DNA of 64,000 bases. Source: Paulownia fortunei. Lineage: Eukaryota > Streptophyta > Magnoliopsida > Lamiales > Paulowniaceae. The stretch covers positions 2,108,001 through 2,172,000 of the forward strand of contig CM033122.1 of the NCBI GenBank assembly GCA_019321725.1. Direction: 5' to 3'. Of the stretch, positions 11,225 through 22,952 are shown piece after piece; position 1 is the first letter of the stretch; every line of letters starts with the position of its first letter. The notes under the pieces are model-generated. The model worked only from the letters and a program-made list of their open reading frames with translations, searched no databases and had not been told where the DNA came from. Position numbers and translations under genes: made by a program.

Positions 11225-11300
11225 CTTATATATATACACACATATATATATGTATATATTTAGGATATACACACACTTGTGTGTGTTTCTGTGTGTGATT
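11225..11300. repeat. TA/CA/TG simple-sequence tract
   Basis: Alternating TATATA, ACACAC and later TGTGTG runs; the ACAC and GTGT parts can pair, so the tract could fold. It lies in the promoter of the SUVH gene. Confidence 0.8.
11226..11237 (-). promoter_or_regulatory. Putative TATA box of the SUVH gene
   Basis: On the minus strand TATATATAAG lies about 50 bases upstream of the donor of the first inferred 5'UTR exon (donor at 11174-11173). The surrounding TA/CA-rich simple repeat (11225-11300) means the match could be incidental. Confidence 0.35.
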
Positions 11301-11399
11301 ATACCTGAAATTAGGAATCAAATTTAGAAACTGTAAAAATAATCTGAACCGAAAATAATGTGTCGGACTGAACAAGAAATAAGCTGTGTGTCTGTGCGA

Positions 11400-12435
11400 G
11401 GGGATGATTAATTTACTATTTTACCCCTTTGTTTTTCGGGAAATTTTTAGTGGGGAAATTGTACGTTGCGTGGCGCGAATGTGAGGGACGCGTGGTGGCC
11501 ATGTTTACCGAATCTGGGCCATCTCTAGTGGACCCGGTTCTAACCTGCTTTAATCCGGAAATTCGGGTTTGGGTCCAGTTATATATCCAAATCTATTATA
11601 TCATTTAAAAAATTGAATATAATTAATAATTTTTGAATAAACATATAACGTTATAACAGTAAAGTAAGACCCAAAACTCAAACTCAAAATCTTTAAATTT
11701 TGAAATATCAATTTTACCACTTGAGAAAAGTCTGACTAATATTTCAATTTATAAAATTTAGAGAATAGTGATTGAAAAAAAATCGAATATTAGAGAGAAT
11801 TGAGTAAAAAAATATATTATGATTTAAATCCAGCATAACTCATTCAAGTTCATATATGTAGAATTTAAAATTTTCAATCTAATAATTTATGAGTTTTTCA
11901 TTAATCAAACATTTATTCAAATCTAAATGAAGCTTCATATCCAAATATTGATTCCAATTTAAGATTATTTCTTATGGACTGAATTTTATAGCAATGGAAA
12001 AAAGATTTGCCTCATACTACAAAGGCCGTACACATTAACAGAAATATAATTAGATTTCTGTAAAATTCTAAAGCCACTAATGCATTTCTTGAATTACACA
12101 TTTATAAATTTTTACATTCGAAGTCCATTAATATCATTTGTCGGGTCCAAAATGAGCTCAACCCGAGATCTAGTCGCTGCTCGAACATGAACCATTGACA
12201 TCTCCTAGGGCCGGGCCTAGGTTTAGGACCCGGATTAGTTAGGTAGGAGGAATAGATCAAGAGGATGGATTGAAAGGGATGTTGATACTACAAAATTAAT
12301 ATGTTTTTCCAATTCACAACTCGGTAGGGAAACAAAAGACAGTTCCAATACTGAAGAGGGTACCTTCTTCTAGGAGACAACAAGAAGTCAAGTATGCACC
12401 AAAATATTACTGCAAATTAACTTTCAAATATGAGA
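11400..12435. other. Intergenic DNA between SUVH promoter and CHYR1-like 3' end
   Basis: AT-rich sequence with no coding frame. A GC-richer patch near 12130-12245 contains TCCTAGGGCCGGGCCTAGG, two CCTAGG sites around a GC core, and CCCGG-type motifs that look like old repeat sequence. Nothing else was identified. Confidence 0.5.
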
Positions 12436-12698
12436 TCTATGTAGACAGGGGAGAACAGAGAGAGGGAGATGGATACAGAAAAATCTTGCACTTGATATAC
12501 GGTAACAAGATGGTATGAACAAATGCCGGCAAAGAGAACATTAGATGAAATGTGATTGAATTTCCCCTATTGCTGCTCAAGTCAATTTCAGGTTGGCAAC
12601 ACAACCCCCACTGTGCTTCCAGCAACAGCATTTGCTTTCATTCAACTGAAAAGGTGCATTGCGTTGATGCCAAGTGCAATCAATAGCCACTTGCATAT

Positions 12699-15526
12699 CT
12701 ATCTGCCCAGGCCTCTTGTTCGACGGGTGTTGTAAGACTTGCAATTAGGGCATTTCTGGCCAACAACGTGATATTTCACTTCAGAGTTGGTTCCACAATC
12801 ATTGCAAAGAATCCAAACCTGTAATCAGAAGTACCATGAGCATTCTGCATACTTCCAAGTGTAACGCGTTCACATTAAGAAACCATTTCAGATGATGAGA
12901 CTAAAATAAAGATTGCAACAAGCACAAGGTGAACTAATCACATGCATTATTGTGTCTCGCATGGGTGTGGGTCTTTTGTGTGCGTGTGAGAGAGAGAGAG
13001 AGAGAGAGAGAAAAACCATCTTGTTTTCATAGTATGGTGGCATGGGTGTAGCTGCAATCTCCAGGTCAAACTCCTCCCACACTTTTGACATATCGCACAC
13101 TGACTTGGAGCAGATCGGGCAAGCATACCTGTTTACAGGATGATGTCAATTTCAAAGCATTATAAAGCAAAAAGATCTCACACACACGGAGCAAATTTCT
13201 TCACTTATCTATAGTGTTCCTGCATCTCTTCCAAGCACGTCTTATGTATGGTGTGCCCGCATGGCATAGCAATGACATCATGTCTCGACTCAAATAGATA
13301 CTGCAGATAATAAGTTGTCTGCTTTAGTTGGTACTGATCAAAATACATTTACATGAACAGATTGGAAAGTACATCATTGTGAGAAAAAGATTAATAATGC
13401 AGTTAATACCTCAAAACAAACAGGACAGTCCTGGTGCATTGCCCACTCCACACATGGGTGGCTGCTTTTTAAAAACACAGAATAGCAGCATCCTAAATTA
13501 AAGAGAGAAAATGTCAGAATCACGATATGTGGTACATCGATATGAGCGTCGATAAACATAGAAAAAAGACTTACCACATTTATCGCAGTGGAAGAAATTC
13601 TTGGAGCCCCCAATCCTGCAACAGTACCAAGCAAGCATGAGTAAATGCAATTACAAGCCAAACAAGTCATTTCCAACATAATATATCTTCAGATAATTTA
13701 CAGAGATAAGTTGGTCAAAGAAATCAACTTAAAATGTGTATGCTACACTCATTTCTGTAATGTCAGAGTGACCAACATGCCATCTTTCAACAATATCCAC
13801 CACTCAAAAAAAGATTTTCAGCACAGTAAAAACTGAAATTTCTCGGCAAGGATAGCATAAGTCAAAACACGTGTCTGATTTCTCTTTCTTTCCCCAAAAT
13901 GTAATGGCTAAAATGAGAATGAGGTATTGTTTACTTTACCTGCAAATGCCACAGCCATCACAATGATGCTGTTCTTTAGATATCTGCAAAATTAGGAAAA
14001 CAATAGCGTCAGCCACCTGTCAAATACACAATCAAAAAGTGTGTAATATCACCAAATTTTCTCTGAAACATGGTCCATGAGTCATTTTGTGCCTGATCAC
14101 ACCACTCAACAGAAAGATCTGCATGCAAACAAAAGGATACTTCTTACTCACATCATCATCCAACAGCTTGCAAATTCCACAGTAGTATCTTCCCATGCAC
14201 ACACCACAATTTGTGCATACTTGTTGAACCTGAGACAACCCCCAAAAGTAACAATATCTGAGCTGACAGAGAGAGGGGCAAGGGAAAAGCCATAAAACAG
14301 ATTGACATAATTCCCCCCTCAAGGTCATCCGCCACCATAATATGAGATAAAAACATGATTACACTCTCTGGTTAAGCCCCATCTCTGCCAACACACAACA
14401 GATACACAAATGCAGAAATTTCTCAAAAACTTCAAGATGCCACCAAAAATTCTAAAAACTCATTTATCAACAAATAGAGACTTGATCGAAAAGATCTTTT
14501 ACAAAAGGTTTGTCCCCACAACTCAATGCAGCAACTGCTGAGCGCAACAGGTTGATGGGAAAATATATACACATGTATCTATAGTACAAACTCAACAAAC
14601 TAACCTCCTGTTCAGTGTCACAAAGTGAGCATATGACCTGCAAAATACCACGAAATGGTTTTCAAGGATTACCTAGAGTAACCAGAAAGAACACAAGCAG
14701 ACGGATAATAAATAAAGCTTTCAAAGAAATAAAGCAGTGAAAAGAAGATAGGAAGAAACAGAAAGAGAAGAATCCTACCAAAAGCATACCTTCTCAATTA
14801 AGTGGCGAGGGATATCATGTCTGCGCTTTTGGTCAATGCAAATATTGTTCTGTGGACAGGAAAATAAACAATTCAGCATCATTTTACATTACCACAACAT
14901 ATGGGTAGCAACAAACATTAAAAGATGAAAAGAAAACCACAGGAATCCTGCCCCACCCACCCTACATTATAAGGTCGAGTAAATGAGTATTTGATGCTTC
15001 ACTGATGTATAGATCTTATTATTTGATACATAAAACTATTTGTAAATGTCAATTCAACACCCATCTGACAGCTCCGAAGAAGTAAGCTCAGACAAGCAGC
15101 AAAACCTTTATAAGAGCTGAATGACTGTCAACTTACCTTTGCCTCATTGTGACAATGACGACAATCAAAGATCTCATTGCAACAAGGAGCTCTGATTTGG
15201 CACCTCCGACAATAATGAGAGCACCTGCCAATCAAGCTAGAAATATGAGCGGAAAATCATGAAATGCAGTATCAACCACAGTTAATACATAAAGCTAGAA
15301 AACCTTACCCATACTTCAGGTATCCTTTGTCTAGTGTTTCGGTGCCAGCAATTTTTTCCTGGCACATTGATTCTTCTGCTGGAATGTGCTCTTCATGGGA
15401 AGGCTGCAAGTGTGACTCACTAGCATTGATGCTATTTGAAATCTCATTCTCTTCGGCTAACATATTTTCTGAGCTTTTTGACTCAACATGTGGAGTGCCA
15501 GAATAATCAGCAGCCACAAACGCCAT
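12699..15526 (-). CDS. CHY/CTCHY zinc-finger RING E3 ligase (CHYR1/RZPF34 type)
   Basis: Eleven coding exons: 15526-15309, 15224-15137, 14849-14790, 14637-14605, 14229-14152, 13983-13940, 13615-13575, 13492-13410, 13300-13209, 13128-13017, 12818-12699; 322 residues. After a 73-residue acidic, serine-rich start comes the CHY finger ([15 protein letters not shown]...), then CTCHY ([18 protein letters not shown]), RING (CPVC at 210-213, [14 protein letters not shown] at 249-252) and a zinc-ribbon tail (CNDC...[10 protein letters not shown]). The family are ubiquitin ligases; CHYR1 acts in ABA and drought signalling, by analogy only here. All junctions keep phase. The intron after exon 9 begins AT (ATAAGTG) and not GT; it separates R246 from the last RING cysteines. 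A 5'UTR exon 15527-15573 is preceded by a TGCAG acceptor, implying a long leader intron. Confidence 0.92.
12988..13011. repeat. GA microsatellite inside CHYR1-like intron 10
   Basis: About twelve GA units lie 5 bases inside the donor of intron 10. On the transcribed strand the intron therefore starts GTTTTT followed by a CTCTCT tract, so a pyrimidine run sits where a standard donor would have purines at positions 3-5. Confidence 0.9.
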
Positions 15527-15573
15527 TGAACTTTATGAAGTAAGAATAGCAAATACCTAGCAGAGTGAAGCAC

Positions 15574-18250
15574 CTGCATTCAGAAACAAATTAGGCAAAG
15601 CCTAAACCTATCCACGCATCACTAATCTAGCTGCCCTCCAGATGGGCGAACACCTCAAGATCATGTAGCTTTTCTTGCACATTTGCTGCAGACCGATTCA
15701 ATCAGCAACAACAAAATCCAAAGGTTGAACAGCTCCAGTCACAAAACCCCAAAGAAGGAGAATTCATCAAAACAAGTAGACCTACAAGAAAGCAACTAAC
15801 AAATATCATGCAGCACTCTGGAACTCCAAAGCTTCTAGTTGCATATGTTACATTGCACGACACTTGATTCTTGAAGTCCAAGTCCATCTAAAAAGACATC
15901 ACTGATGGGAGGCTCAACCTATGTTCAAAGCAATAGGAAAAAATCAACCGCGTTCTAAAAGTCAAAACAACAAAGGGTTGAAGTGTGAGACATTGGAGGG
16001 ATCAGTCCCGATCCTAGACGTAAAGAGGTGAGACCTACCTCAGTTCAGTATTCTGCACAATCTTTTCTCCACCACATGATAACTTAAATAAAAAGCCACT
16101 AATTTCGTATCCAGCATCTTCTCCCCAATCCAAAGCCCTAGCTGTAAGAACATCTCTCTTTAATAATGTCTTCTCCCCAGTCAAAATACTTTCAAGCATG
16201 TTTCGAAATCTGCCCTTGCTATTCCAACTATTCTAGCTGGTGGCAGTAAAAATTAAGGTGCTACCAGCCCAGCAAGTAAAGTACCATAGCATCTAACCTA
16301 CTCCAGGAGTTTCTCACTCCACAGTTGTGGACCAACCTCATGTCCAGTCATATATAACTATACATAACTAGATAATGTTAGGCACACTATGTTTCGGATC
16401 AAGTTAATTGGTTGGAGCAAAAATTCCAAGATATAAATGGGAAGAATGGCGACCGCTTCTATATTAACCTTAAAACAACTCGGGCAAGATGGAGTGGTGG
16501 GCTAGAAATATGACAGATAGAACCTAGGAAAACATGGGATTGAAATTCATTTTGACTTTTCATAAATTGGTTCAGATACCAAGTTCAGCATTTCTGACAT
16601 CCAAAACACTTCCCGACTAATACTCACAATTGCACTGTCAATAAAAAGAGAATACAGAGACACCAACACCGAGCCACCAAAGTGCAGCTCTTTTCTAACA
16701 ATAAAAGTAAGCACTCCACAATAATTCATAACCAACAAAAAAAGTTCCCGATTGAAATATCCTCATTTAGTCATGAGACAATATTCTCAGATATCTCCAT
16801 GCAACTAACTCTTGGACCATAAACTAAGGAGTTGTTTCCACATTAAACTCAGCAGAAATAGAAGTTCCTTTTTCTTAAAAAAACCTCTATCATAAGCAAA
16901 ATTGCTGGCCTTGTGCCAAAAAGATTTGGCAATTGTAAAATGATCAACATGCTATAGTGATTTTATCCAAATAACACGAGGAATTAATAATTTCTTCATG
17001 ATCAACAAGTTATATTGTGTTCCCCGATACAAGCAGTGAAAAATTGCACTGAGACATTGATTTATTTGTTTAAATATAAATAGGAACAAATAAATCATTA
17101 AAAGATCTAAACACCTTTTTTAAAACATTTCTGCCATTTCTTTCTGGAATGGTGACAAGAAAGCTACCATATATGACAAAAACTGAGTAATACTCATTGC
17201 TAGCCAACATAAACCAAATGCAACAAGAAACAAATTTTTCATGAAGCAATATTAGAAGATTGACATTAAAGGATCCAATGCCAAAGAAGATGTAACGCAA
17301 TACGGCACAGAAAGGGTCGCTGCACAATTAATAAGTATGCAACCCATTACTCAATCAATGTTTCCAGCATAAGCACTTACACAAACTGTGTCAAATGGAA
17401 ATTTTCAGCTTCATTCCCTGATAGGTTCCCTTGGCTGCTAAGTAAAAGCAAAAGCATACATGGTTGATCCACACAAGCAAAAATCAGAATTCAAAAAACT
17501 CAACAACATCAAATTCAACGGGCACAACGACCCCATGTTAGCAAGCTGCATTTTACTTTTTTTCCACACACGTTAGTCACAATTGAATCAATCAACAATT
17601 TGGACGTATTTCCCTCCAAGAGAAGATTCACAAGTTATAGCTCAAATTTGGAAAACATGCATTCAGAATCACAATATACATGCATGCACATAAATAAAGA
17701 GACACCCTTAAATCCACATTTCAACTTTATGAAGATCAAAATTGTCAATGAAACACCAACTCGACAACAAAATGCAGTTAAATTTCTCCAATCCACATCC
17801 CTCACAGAATCAAATGCATCAAGAAATCTTTGAATTTCCCTTCCAACTTCTAATCAAATTATTCAATCACCACAATTTATCGCACGAAGCTTCCAAAAAT
17901 CTTCTGTTTCTCAAACCCCACATCACAAAATTAAAAAAGTTCACCAAAAAAACACACACAAACAACAATTAATAACACATCGAACAATTAAACAAAAAAA
18001 ATATTAACATGAAATCATTCAGGATAACGAACTTTAGCTCCCGATGTCCTTGCCGGCAATCAACTCCTCCAATTTGCCGTTAACTCCTCCCTTCCAAATC
18101 GGCAACTCATATACATAAAAATATAGAGATAAATTCATATACACCTACAACTACACAATGCAGTTCTGAACAGATTGAATATTGAAGATTTTTTCTAATT
18201 TTTTAAGCTTCTAATGAGAAAATTTTCTGAAGCAATAAAGTGGGGGCTTC
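15574..18250 (-). other. Probable 5' leader intron of the CHYR1-like gene
   Basis: There is no coding frame of note in 2.7 kb between the coding start and a promoter-like TATA sequence. An acceptor (minus strand GAATGCAG, ending at 15574) and a plausible donor near 18145 (TTGTAG|GTGTAT) would bracket one long 5'UTR intron. This is inference from splice signals only. Confidence 0.45.
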
Positions 18251-18259
18251 TTATATAGG
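18250..18259 (-). promoter_or_regulatory. Putative TATA box of the CHYR1-like gene
   Basis: Minus strand CCTATATAAG, followed about 100 bases later by the inferred leader donor. Good fit to the plant TATA consensus, in the right place if the leader intron model is correct. Confidence 0.5.
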
Positions 18260-18499
18260 TACAAATAGCTTAATGGAATTGAAAAAGCTGAAAGCTGTAA
18301 TCTGAAAGCACAGACTCGAAAATTTAAAAAAGTTGCGCTTTAATTTTCTTTTTCCTTTTTTTTTTTCCAGAAAGTTGGAAATTTCTAAGACGGGGGGCGA
18401 TGGCGAAGAATTTCGATGGCGCCACATGCGCGACAACGATAGCTGGCAATTAGGCAGTTTTACATAAATGCCCCTGGAAAACATGTAGAAAATATCTAC

Positions 18500-21300
18500 C
18501 GCTTTTTTAGAACAAAAATCTCCTGCGGCCAGGCCTACGCTACGAACATCAAGAATTATTATTTTTTTTTAATTTTTGGGTAGTGCATAAAAAATGACTT
18601 TAATAAATGTATAGTTTCTTTTCTACTTTAAACCTTTTCTTTAGCTGTTGGAATTCTCCGTGTAGACAAATTTTGATCTTTTATGAAGCAATTAAATTTA
18701 CATTCATCCCCAATTTCTTATCATTTTTAGAGTTAAAAAATAATTTAAATTATTCTATATTTGATTTGATATAAATTGATATTATTCGATATTTGATATC
18801 GGAATTCGTTTAAACTCGATTTGTTAAATATAACAAACTAAGCATATAATTTTTTGTTCGATAAGATTGAATCTCAAATCGAACTCGATTTGATTAATAA
18901 ATAATAATAAAATATGTGTAAAAAAAATAAATTAATCGAACCCGTTATATGTTCAACTTAATTAAAGTTCATTCTCAAATTTAATTAAATTAATAATCAA
19001 ACCAATTTCAAATACAAATTTTAAAATTCGATAAAGATTCAAATAAACACAATCGACTAACAATTCATTTAAACTCGAAATCATTTCTCATTTCTTCTCT
19101 CACATTTTATCCTTTCTTTTTCCCATGTCTAAATCACATGGTAGTTACATTACTCAAACTTTTATCCCCTCTCATATTTTCTCCATTTTATCTTTTAGAT
19201 TTTATTTCTTTTTTCAATCATATTATTTTATTTAATTTTAAACATACTCATGTCATACTTAAAAAAAAAATATATTATAATTCAATAAAATGAATAACAA
19301 TTAAAATTTTAAACATACATAAGGGTATAGTAAAGCACAAGCATGATTATATTTTTTGTGATTGATTGTCGGAATGAAGTTAGAATATGCCGGCTTATTA
19401 ACTGTTGAATGATGATTGGATTTTATTGTAGATTTTGATTTGATAAATATAAAAATTAGTCGAAGTAATTATTTAAAAAGTAACTAATTTATACAAAGAT
19501 ATGTGAAATTCCTTAATAACAAATTGAAATTTGTTTCAATTTTGTTGATTTTGAAAATGTCTTAAAAGATAATATACTAAACTGTAGTATTTCATTTTAT
19601 TTTTTTCAGGAACTCTACCTGAGAAAAAAAATAATAAAAAAATAAAATAAATATACTATTATTTAAAATAAGAACAAATTATTTTTTTTTGTTCTGAAAT
19701 TCAAAACCAAACATAACTTAACGAGTAGATGATAAATAAATTAATTAATTAATAAAAAGTGCAAAGAGAAAAACAAAAGAAGCCTTGATTCAAGGGTGTG
19801 TATGAAGGGTACATGCTATTTTGAGTGGAAGCGGATGCATTCTAATTTTATCTCACTACGTCAATTTAAGAGATTTGTGACGGACGGCTGAAAGTACAAT
19901 TTTTCACATGACGTTGGATTGAACTAATGATTACATGTTCGGTAGTGATAAGGCGCAAACCCAGTGTACCGATGACGCGTGCTACCATATCTGGGTGTTG
20001 AAACGTGTCACACTGTGAATAATTTTTGGGCTCAATTATGGGACGTTAACATGTAGGGATTAGCATGGGGATTAACAAATATATAAGCAGGTTTATGTGG
20101 CAAAGTAGAGTAAAATGCAGCTTGCACCTTACAAGTAGGGTTTTGGACACCGTTCTGACTCGTCCATTAGCAAATTATATTTTATTTCGTATTTTATTTT
20201 ATTAATATATATTATATTTATATTGATAATGTTATCGGAATACATATTATCTATATTAGTGAAATAAAATATAAAATTTAATATTATTTGAAAATACATA
20301 ATCCAAATTGTTTTGGCAACCCCAAAAAAACCCACACACATTACATGGTTATTTAATAAATATTATAAAAAATAAAATAAAATAAAATACGATAAAACTA
20401 AATTATTTATCAAAATATAGCAAAGCGTCACAACAAATAATGCTTTCAATTCATTTTCTTTTTTTTTAATAAATTCAATTGATTAATAATTAATTTTGTC
20501 ATGATTTTTTTTTTAAAATAAGAAGGAATTACATTAGGTAACGGCTTCGTTTACTATGATCACAAGAGATTTTTGTTTATTATAAGTTTATCTCATTTAA
20601 TATTTATGAAATATTAAACTTTATGCAAAAAATTTAAAATATTAGTTGCAATTTCATTTTTTCTTTTCTCAACTAAATCCTACATCAAAGCATATGGCAG
20701 CATTTTGTTTGTTTGTTTGTTTTTTTTAATCAATTTTAACCCTCACTAGTTTAAATTCAGATTAAATTTTTATTTAAGTAAGAATTGAAACTAACAAATT
20801 CCCATTATCATTCCAAACTTTCTCAAATGAATCTCCAAGTTCATCATAAACATATTACTCCCATTTTATTCTTTGGTTTTAGATTCTTGCAAAAATAATT
20901 AGGGCCTAGGTGGGGAGGGGGGGGGGGGGGGGATTCTATGTCGGACGGGCTGCAATCAAACCCAACCCGCAAACAATGGGCTCAGCCTGAATCAAAAAAT
21001 GGGCCCAGTCCATTTATTGACCAAGATGGATATCATACAGCAAAAAATGAAAAAAAATCCATTCAAATTTAAATAATTCATATCCTAACGTAAGAAAAGT
21101 TCAGTTTCAGCTTCTTAGTAGCGGTAAAAGTTCCAATGATAGAGCCGAATATCACTAACAAAACGCTTGAAAATCTCATCTCAACAACCTACGGAGCAAC
21201 AAAAACAGTAACAGAACAGTCAAGCGTCCTGCTATATTTCAGCTATTCTCAACAGCAAACTTAATCCTTAACTCTCCCATGATTGAAATCTTGAACTAAA
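18500..21300. other. AT-rich intergenic DNA with decayed repeats
   Basis: No gene is supported. The interval 18760-19090 is rich in repeated TCGATTTG/AACTCG and TTAATTAAA phrases typical of old dispersed plant repeats. A run of about 16 G (20917-20932) is present. From about 21100 the sequence becomes the promoter and leader of the LRR-extensin. Confidence 0.5.
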
Positions 21301-21363
21301 ACCCTTTTCTTGTTATACATTGCAGTTTCCAAACTCAAAAAGGAAAAACCCCAAGAGATTGTC

Positions 21364-22952
21364 ATGAAGGGAAAGATTCACCATTTTCGTCTGTTTCATG
21401 GTTCAAAAATCTTGTTTCTATGCACCATCTTTCTCCTCCTCTTCAATATCTCCACCCCGCATGAGATACCAATTTCTGTTGCTCGTCGTGTCTCTGACAT
21501 TGCAGATGATTTTCGTCACCACAGACAGCTCTTATCCTACAATGGAGATCCTCTTGCTACCGATCCACGGCTCAAGTTTGAGAACCCAAGATTGAAGAAT
21601 GCTTATATAGCATTGCAAGCTTGGAAAGAAGCCATACTCTCTGATCCGAAGAACATAACCGCCAACTGGGTCGGAGCTGACGTGTGTAACTACACCGGTG
21701 TGTTCTGTTGGCCTGCACCTGATGATCCGTGTGAACGTACGGTTGCAGGTATTGATATCAACCACGGAGACATTGCGGGGAACCTCCCACATGAACTAGG
21801 GTTGCTCTATGATCTTGCCCTATTTCATTTAAACTCAAATCGATTTTGTGGCAGAATTCCCCAGAGTTTCGTGAACTTGAAGCTCCTGTTTGAGTTAGAT
21901 CTTAGCAACAACCGGTTTGCAGGCAAGTTTCCTGAACTTATCCTCGAATTGCCAAGCCTGAAGTATCTAGACATTCGGTACAATGAATTTGAAGGTCAGC
22001 TTCCAAAGGGACTCTTTGAGAAAGAATTTGATGCAATTTTTATAAACAATAATAGATTTTCTTCTGCCTTGCCTCAAAACATCGGCAACTCGCCTGTGTC
22101 TGTCATAGTTATGGCCAACAATAAGTTTGAAGGATGTGTTCCTGCAAGTTTAGGCAGCATGGCAACATTAAACGAATTGATTCTCACAAACAATGGTCTT
22201 TTGTCATGTTTCCCAAGTGAAATTGGGAAGCTGAAGAACTTGACCGTGCTAGATATGAGCCATAACCGAATTATAGGTCCTTTACCTGATAGCATTGGAG
22301 ATATGAACAGCTTGGAGCAACTGAATGTGGCACACAACATGATGTCTGGGAAGATCTCTATCAGGATATGTCAACTTCCAAATTTGATGAATTTTGCATA
22401 TGATTACAACTTCTTCTGGGACGAGTCTCCGGCTTGCTTGAAATTGCCTAAATTTGATGATAGAATGAATTGTTTTAGGGGGAGGCCAAAGCAAAGATCT
22501 GCTGTGCAGTGTCAAAGGTTCTTGTCTCGAATGGTTAACTGTAGCAGTTTCAACTGTGATACCTCTTTGGAGCCATTTCCATCAACACCACCACCAGTTT
22601 ATTTGCCTCCACCTTCTCCCCAGTCACCTTTTGTACCCCCACCCCCACCTCCTCCATCTTCTTCATCACCTTCACCATCTCCACCATATTTTTCTTCTCC
22701 ACCTCCTCCAATTCACAACATTCACAACCCACCCCCTCCCCCACAGTTTCCCCACCTCCGCCCTTCTTTCCTCCACCTCCACCTGGCAAACCACAGCCCC
22801 TGCCAGCACAACCACCAACCCCCATTAACATCTCCCCTAGCCCGACTTTACCACCGGTAATTTCTTCACCTCTGCCGTCAAACTCTACACCACCACTGTG
22901 TCCATGTCTAAAGCCGCCTCCTCACCCATCACATCCACCATCAATTTTTTGA
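21364..22952 (+). CDS. Leucine-rich repeat extensin (LRX), extensin tail apparently frameshifted
   Basis: ATG 21364 (MKGKIHHF) opens a hydrophobic signal sequence. An LRX N-terminal block follows (VCNYTGVFC, GIDINHGDIAG, LALFHLNSNRFCG), then about ten LRRs and a cysteine-rich hinge (CLKLPKFDDRMNC...CSSFNC). This is the standard LRX layout of a cell-wall protein that binds RALF peptides and is anchored by its extensin tail; function is by family. The uninterrupted frame ends at 22860 (498 residues), but its last 40 residues stop being proline-rich. Across the C-rich run ending near 22742 the proline-rich reading moves to another frame (TVSPPPPFFPPPPPGKP...), which stays extensin-like to TGA at 22950-22952. 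One missing C would account for it. I give the end of the shifted frame. Upstream of 21364 the frame has no other ATG. Confidence 0.85.

Noticed and set aside
12205..12223. GC-rich palindrome with two CCTAGG sites
   Set aside because: The core is not self-complementary and there is no known binding site; it is noted only as repeat-like sequence.
22550..22831. Glycine/valine-rich minus-strand frame opposite the LRX gene
   Set aside because: It is the antisense of the proline-rich extensin coding sequence and has no independent support.
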